Source: Candidatus Krumholzibacteriia bacterium
GTDB taxonomy: Bacteria; Krumholzibacteriota; Krumholzibacteriia; LZORAL124-64-63
Direction of reading: 5' to 3'
NCBI GenBank assembly: GCA_030590265.1
Contig: JAUUYW010000036.1
Location: 1-15,488, forward strand
DNA: 15,488 nt
This document shows, in pieces, positions 13,895 to 15,488 of the stretch. A program made the translations under genes and the position numbers. Every line of letters starts with the position of its first letter. Position 1 is the first letter of the stretch. The notes under the pieces were generated by a model. It worked only from the letters and a program-made list of their open reading frames with translations. It was not told where the DNA came from and did no database searches.

Positions 13895-15130
13895 ATGAAG
13901 CAGGATCGCGATACCAACATTGCTCTGTTTATCGATTTCGACAACGTCGCCCTCGGAGCCCGCGACGCCCACCAGCGTTTTGATATCAAAATCTTAATGC
14001 AACGCATCCTTGAAAAAGGCAAAATCCTCGTGAAAAAAGCCTATGCTGATTGGCATTTTTACAAGGAACATATGGTGTCTTTGCACGAAACAGCCATTGA
14101 GTTGATTGAAATTCCCACACCCCGCATCAGCGGAAAAAACAGTGCGGATATCAAGCTCGTGGTGGACGCCATGGAGTTGTGCTATTCCAAAGATCACATT
14201 GATACTTTTGTCATTGTCTCGGGTGATTCCGATTTTTCTCCCCTGGTCTCCAAACTGCGTGAAAACAACAAGCGAGTTATTGGCGTGGGGGTGAAGAATT
14301 CCAGCAGTCATCTGCTGATCAACAACTGCGATGAATTCATTTTTTACGACAACATTTATCGCGACGCCATCGGGCAACCCAAGCGGCCGGTGGGCAATGT
14401 ACCGGCTGACAAAAGAGAAATGTTCGAGTTCCTGGTCAATACGGTGCAGGGTCTTTTGCAGGAGAGCCGAGGGGTTCTTTATTCTTCCTTGATCAAGGAT
14501 ACCATGACTCGCAAGATGCCCGACTTCAGCGAACGCAATTTTGGGTACGGCACCTTCGGCGATTTGCTGGACGATTCCCGCCGGCTCGGTTTGCTGGTGG
14601 TGGAACGCGACGCTCAGGCGGGAGGCACTTGGGTTGTGCAGGCTTTGGGTGACGGCAAACCGTTGGAGAATGAAGATGCAAAACCCAGTCGGTCATCTTC
14701 AAGGAGGCGCCGTCGTTCAGGGGGACGAGGCCGTTCTGGTGGAGGGGACCGGGTGGTTAATGAAGATGGAGAACAGAAAACAAAAAGTCAGGATGATGGC
14801 GGTGTCAAACAGGAACGACCTGAAGTGCGACCGGGGGCCAAACAGCCTTCGACACCATCTGCAGACAAACCTGTGAAGAAAACAACGCGGCAGCCGACGA
14901 AAAAGAAGGTAACCAAAAAGACCGGCACCAGGAAAAAGACGGTAACAAAAAAGACTGTTACAAAAAAGGCACCCGCGAAAAAAATCCCTGCCAAAAAAGG
15001 CGGAGTGAAAAAACCAACTACCAAGAAAACAACGGCTAAGAAAACTGGAACCAAAAAAGTGACCGCCAAGAAGGCTACGGTAAAAAAAACCACTGCAAAA
15101 AAAGTGGGCACCAGGAAAAAGGGGAGGTAG
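13895..15130 (+). CDS. NYN-domain (LabA/DUF88) putative RNase with OST-HTH/LOTUS domain and lysine-rich tail
   Basis: A 411-residue protein with three parts. Residues about 7-155 are a NYN (PIN-like) nuclease domain with its acidic residues present: Asp14 and Asp16 (ALFIDFDN), Asp85 (NSADIKL) and Asp111/Asp113 (VSGDSDF). Residues about 170-248 match an OST-HTH/LOTUS domain (MFEFLVNTVQGLL, RNFGYGTFGDLL), a fold that binds RNA or protein partners. From about 262 the chain is disordered and basic (SSSRRRRRSGGRGRSGGG), and residues about 327-411 are almost all Lys, Thr, Ala, Pro and Val in TKK/AKK repeats resembling histone H1 or AlgP tails. ATG at 13895 has AAGGAGG (13883-13889) 5 nt upstream; the frame open upstream to 13727 lacks both a site and similarity. 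Metal-dependent RNA cleavage is inferred from the family; the target is unknown. Confidence 0.9.
   Translation: MKQDRDTNIALFIDFDNVALGARDAHQRFDIKILMQRILEKGKILVKKAYADWHFYKEHMVSLHETAIELIEIPTPRISGKNSADIKLVVDAMELCYSKDHIDTFVIVSGDSDFSPLVSKLRENNKRVIGVGVKNSSSHLLINNCDEFIFYDNIYRDAIGQPKRPVGNVPADKREMFEFLVNTVQGLLQESRGVLYSSLIKDTMTRKMPDFSERNFGYGTFGDLLDDSRRLGLLVVERDAQAGGTWVVQALGDGKPLENEDAKPSRSSSRRRRRSGGRGRSGGGDRVVNEDGEQKTKSQDDGGVKQERPEVRPGAKQPSTPSADKPVKKTTRQPTKKKVTKKTGTRKKTVTKKTVTKKAPAKKIPAKKGGVKKPTTKKTTAKKTGTKKVTAKKATVKKTTAKKVGTRKKGR
14868..15127 (+). repeat. Low-complexity lysine-repeat coding tract
   Basis: This stretch, inside the NYN gene's 3' end, is built of imperfect repeats of AAG/AAA codons with ACN and GCN, encoding TKK, AKK and VKK units for about 86 codons. 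It is purine-rich on the plus strand and holds several runs of six to eight A. Such tracts vary in length between strains and can shift frame by slippage; here the frame stays open to the TAG at 15128. Confidence 0.8.
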
Positions 15131-15181
15131 GTTGAAAACACCGCCACCTCAGCTGGCCGGGCTCAAAGAAAGGGTTCCCGG

Positions 15182-15488
15182 ATGCCAAAGATAGTGATCT
15201 TCGGAAACTCCGGGTCCGGTAAGTCGACTCTGGCCAGGAATAAGGCCATGGCTCATTCCTGTCCTCATTTGGATTTGGATACTGTGGCCTGGGAGGAAGA
15301 CAATTCCCATGATGCCCCTACCAGGAAATCATTGGCAGCTAGTTTAAAGCAATTGGAGTCTTTCCTGGCCGACAACAGGAATTGGGTGATCGAAGGCTGT
15401 TATGCCGATTTGCTGGGACTTGTCCTGCCATATTCCACAGAGATCATTTTTCTTAACCCCGGTATTAAAACCTGCATTGAAAATTGCA
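15182..15488 (+). CDS. P-loop NTPase of the adenylate/shikimate-kinase-like (FlaR-type) group (partial; C-terminal end outside the window)
   Basis: The first 102 residues of a nucleotide kinase-like protein. The Walker A motif is GNSGSGKST at residues 8-16, directly after the first strand (MPKIVIF). It is followed by HLDLDTVAWEE (about 29-39), a short helical spacer and WVIEGCYADLLGL (about 68-80). This order matches small P-loop kinases often annotated as shikimate kinase-like, AAA_17 or DNA topology modulation protein FlaR; the substrate is unknown. The ATG at 15182 has AAAGAAAGG 8-10 nt upstream. It starts 51 bp after the NYN gene on the same strand, so cotranscription is possible. The end is cut by the window edge. 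Confidence 0.8.
   Translation, partial: MPKIVIFGNSGSGKSTLARNKAMAHSCPHLDLDTVAWEEDNSHDAPTRKSLAASLKQLESFLADNRNWVIEGCYADLLGLVLPYSTEIIFLNPGIKTCIENC

Noticed and set aside
15121..15160. GAGGT/ACCTC inverted repeat after the NYN stop
   Set aside because: A 5-bp stem with a long loop and no U-run does not support a terminator call.

Overview
The window is ordinary-looking bacterial chromosome of moderate GC, coding on both strands. Ribosome-binding sites close to AGGAGG are common. Two predicted lipoproteins with lipobox cysteines point to a Gram-negative-type envelope. The gene mix is a PdhA of the type found in Gram-positive and some other bacteria, a transglutaminase-like lipoprotein of a type I associate mainly with Bacteroidetes-like bacteria, and cytoplasmic PAS histidine kinases. 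This would fit a little-cultured phylum, perhaps in the FCB or deltaproteobacterial neighbourhood, but the sequence alone does not settle it. No rRNA, tRNA, CRISPR array, insertion sequence, integrase or phage gene was seen.

Layout. 1-1330 (minus): start of a pyruvate dehydrogenase operon, E1 alpha then E1 beta (cut by the window edge), overlapping by 8 bp and preceded by a plausible sigma70-type promoter. 1610-2131 (plus): a non-haem ferritin with a clear terminator. 2214-3552 (minus): a DNA alkylation repair-like HEAT-repeat protein overlapping a NimA/PNPOx-type flavin-binding protein. 3660-4403 (minus): a methionine-rich LppM-like lipoprotein with a TTG start. 4639-8693 (plus): phosphomannomutase/phosphoglucomutase and, 8 bp later, a large lipoprotein with an intact transglutaminase-like triad and a second, degenerate copy of the same module. 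8706-12121 (minus): radical SAM protein, response regulator and soluble two-PAS histidine kinase; regulator and kinase overlap by ATGA. 12122-12564: an AT-rich intergenic stretch containing an orphan plus-strand terminator. 12565-13728 (minus): an M29-like metallo-aminopeptidase. 13895-15130 (plus): a NYN RNase-like domain with OST-HTH/LOTUS domain and a histone-H1-like lysine-rich tail. 15182-end (plus): a P-loop kinase-like NTPase, cut by the window edge.

Working together. Clear functional units are the PDH E1 pair, the two-component pair and the manB-transglutaminase pair. Ferritin (iron storage), alkylation repair and the Nim-like flavoprotein look like stress or housekeeping functions. 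I found no convincing multi-gene defence or novel enzymatic system. The items most worth a second look are the duplicated transglutaminase lipoprotein, the NYN-LOTUS protein with its chromatin-like tail, and two terminators with no matching gene, which may mark small RNAs or attenuators.
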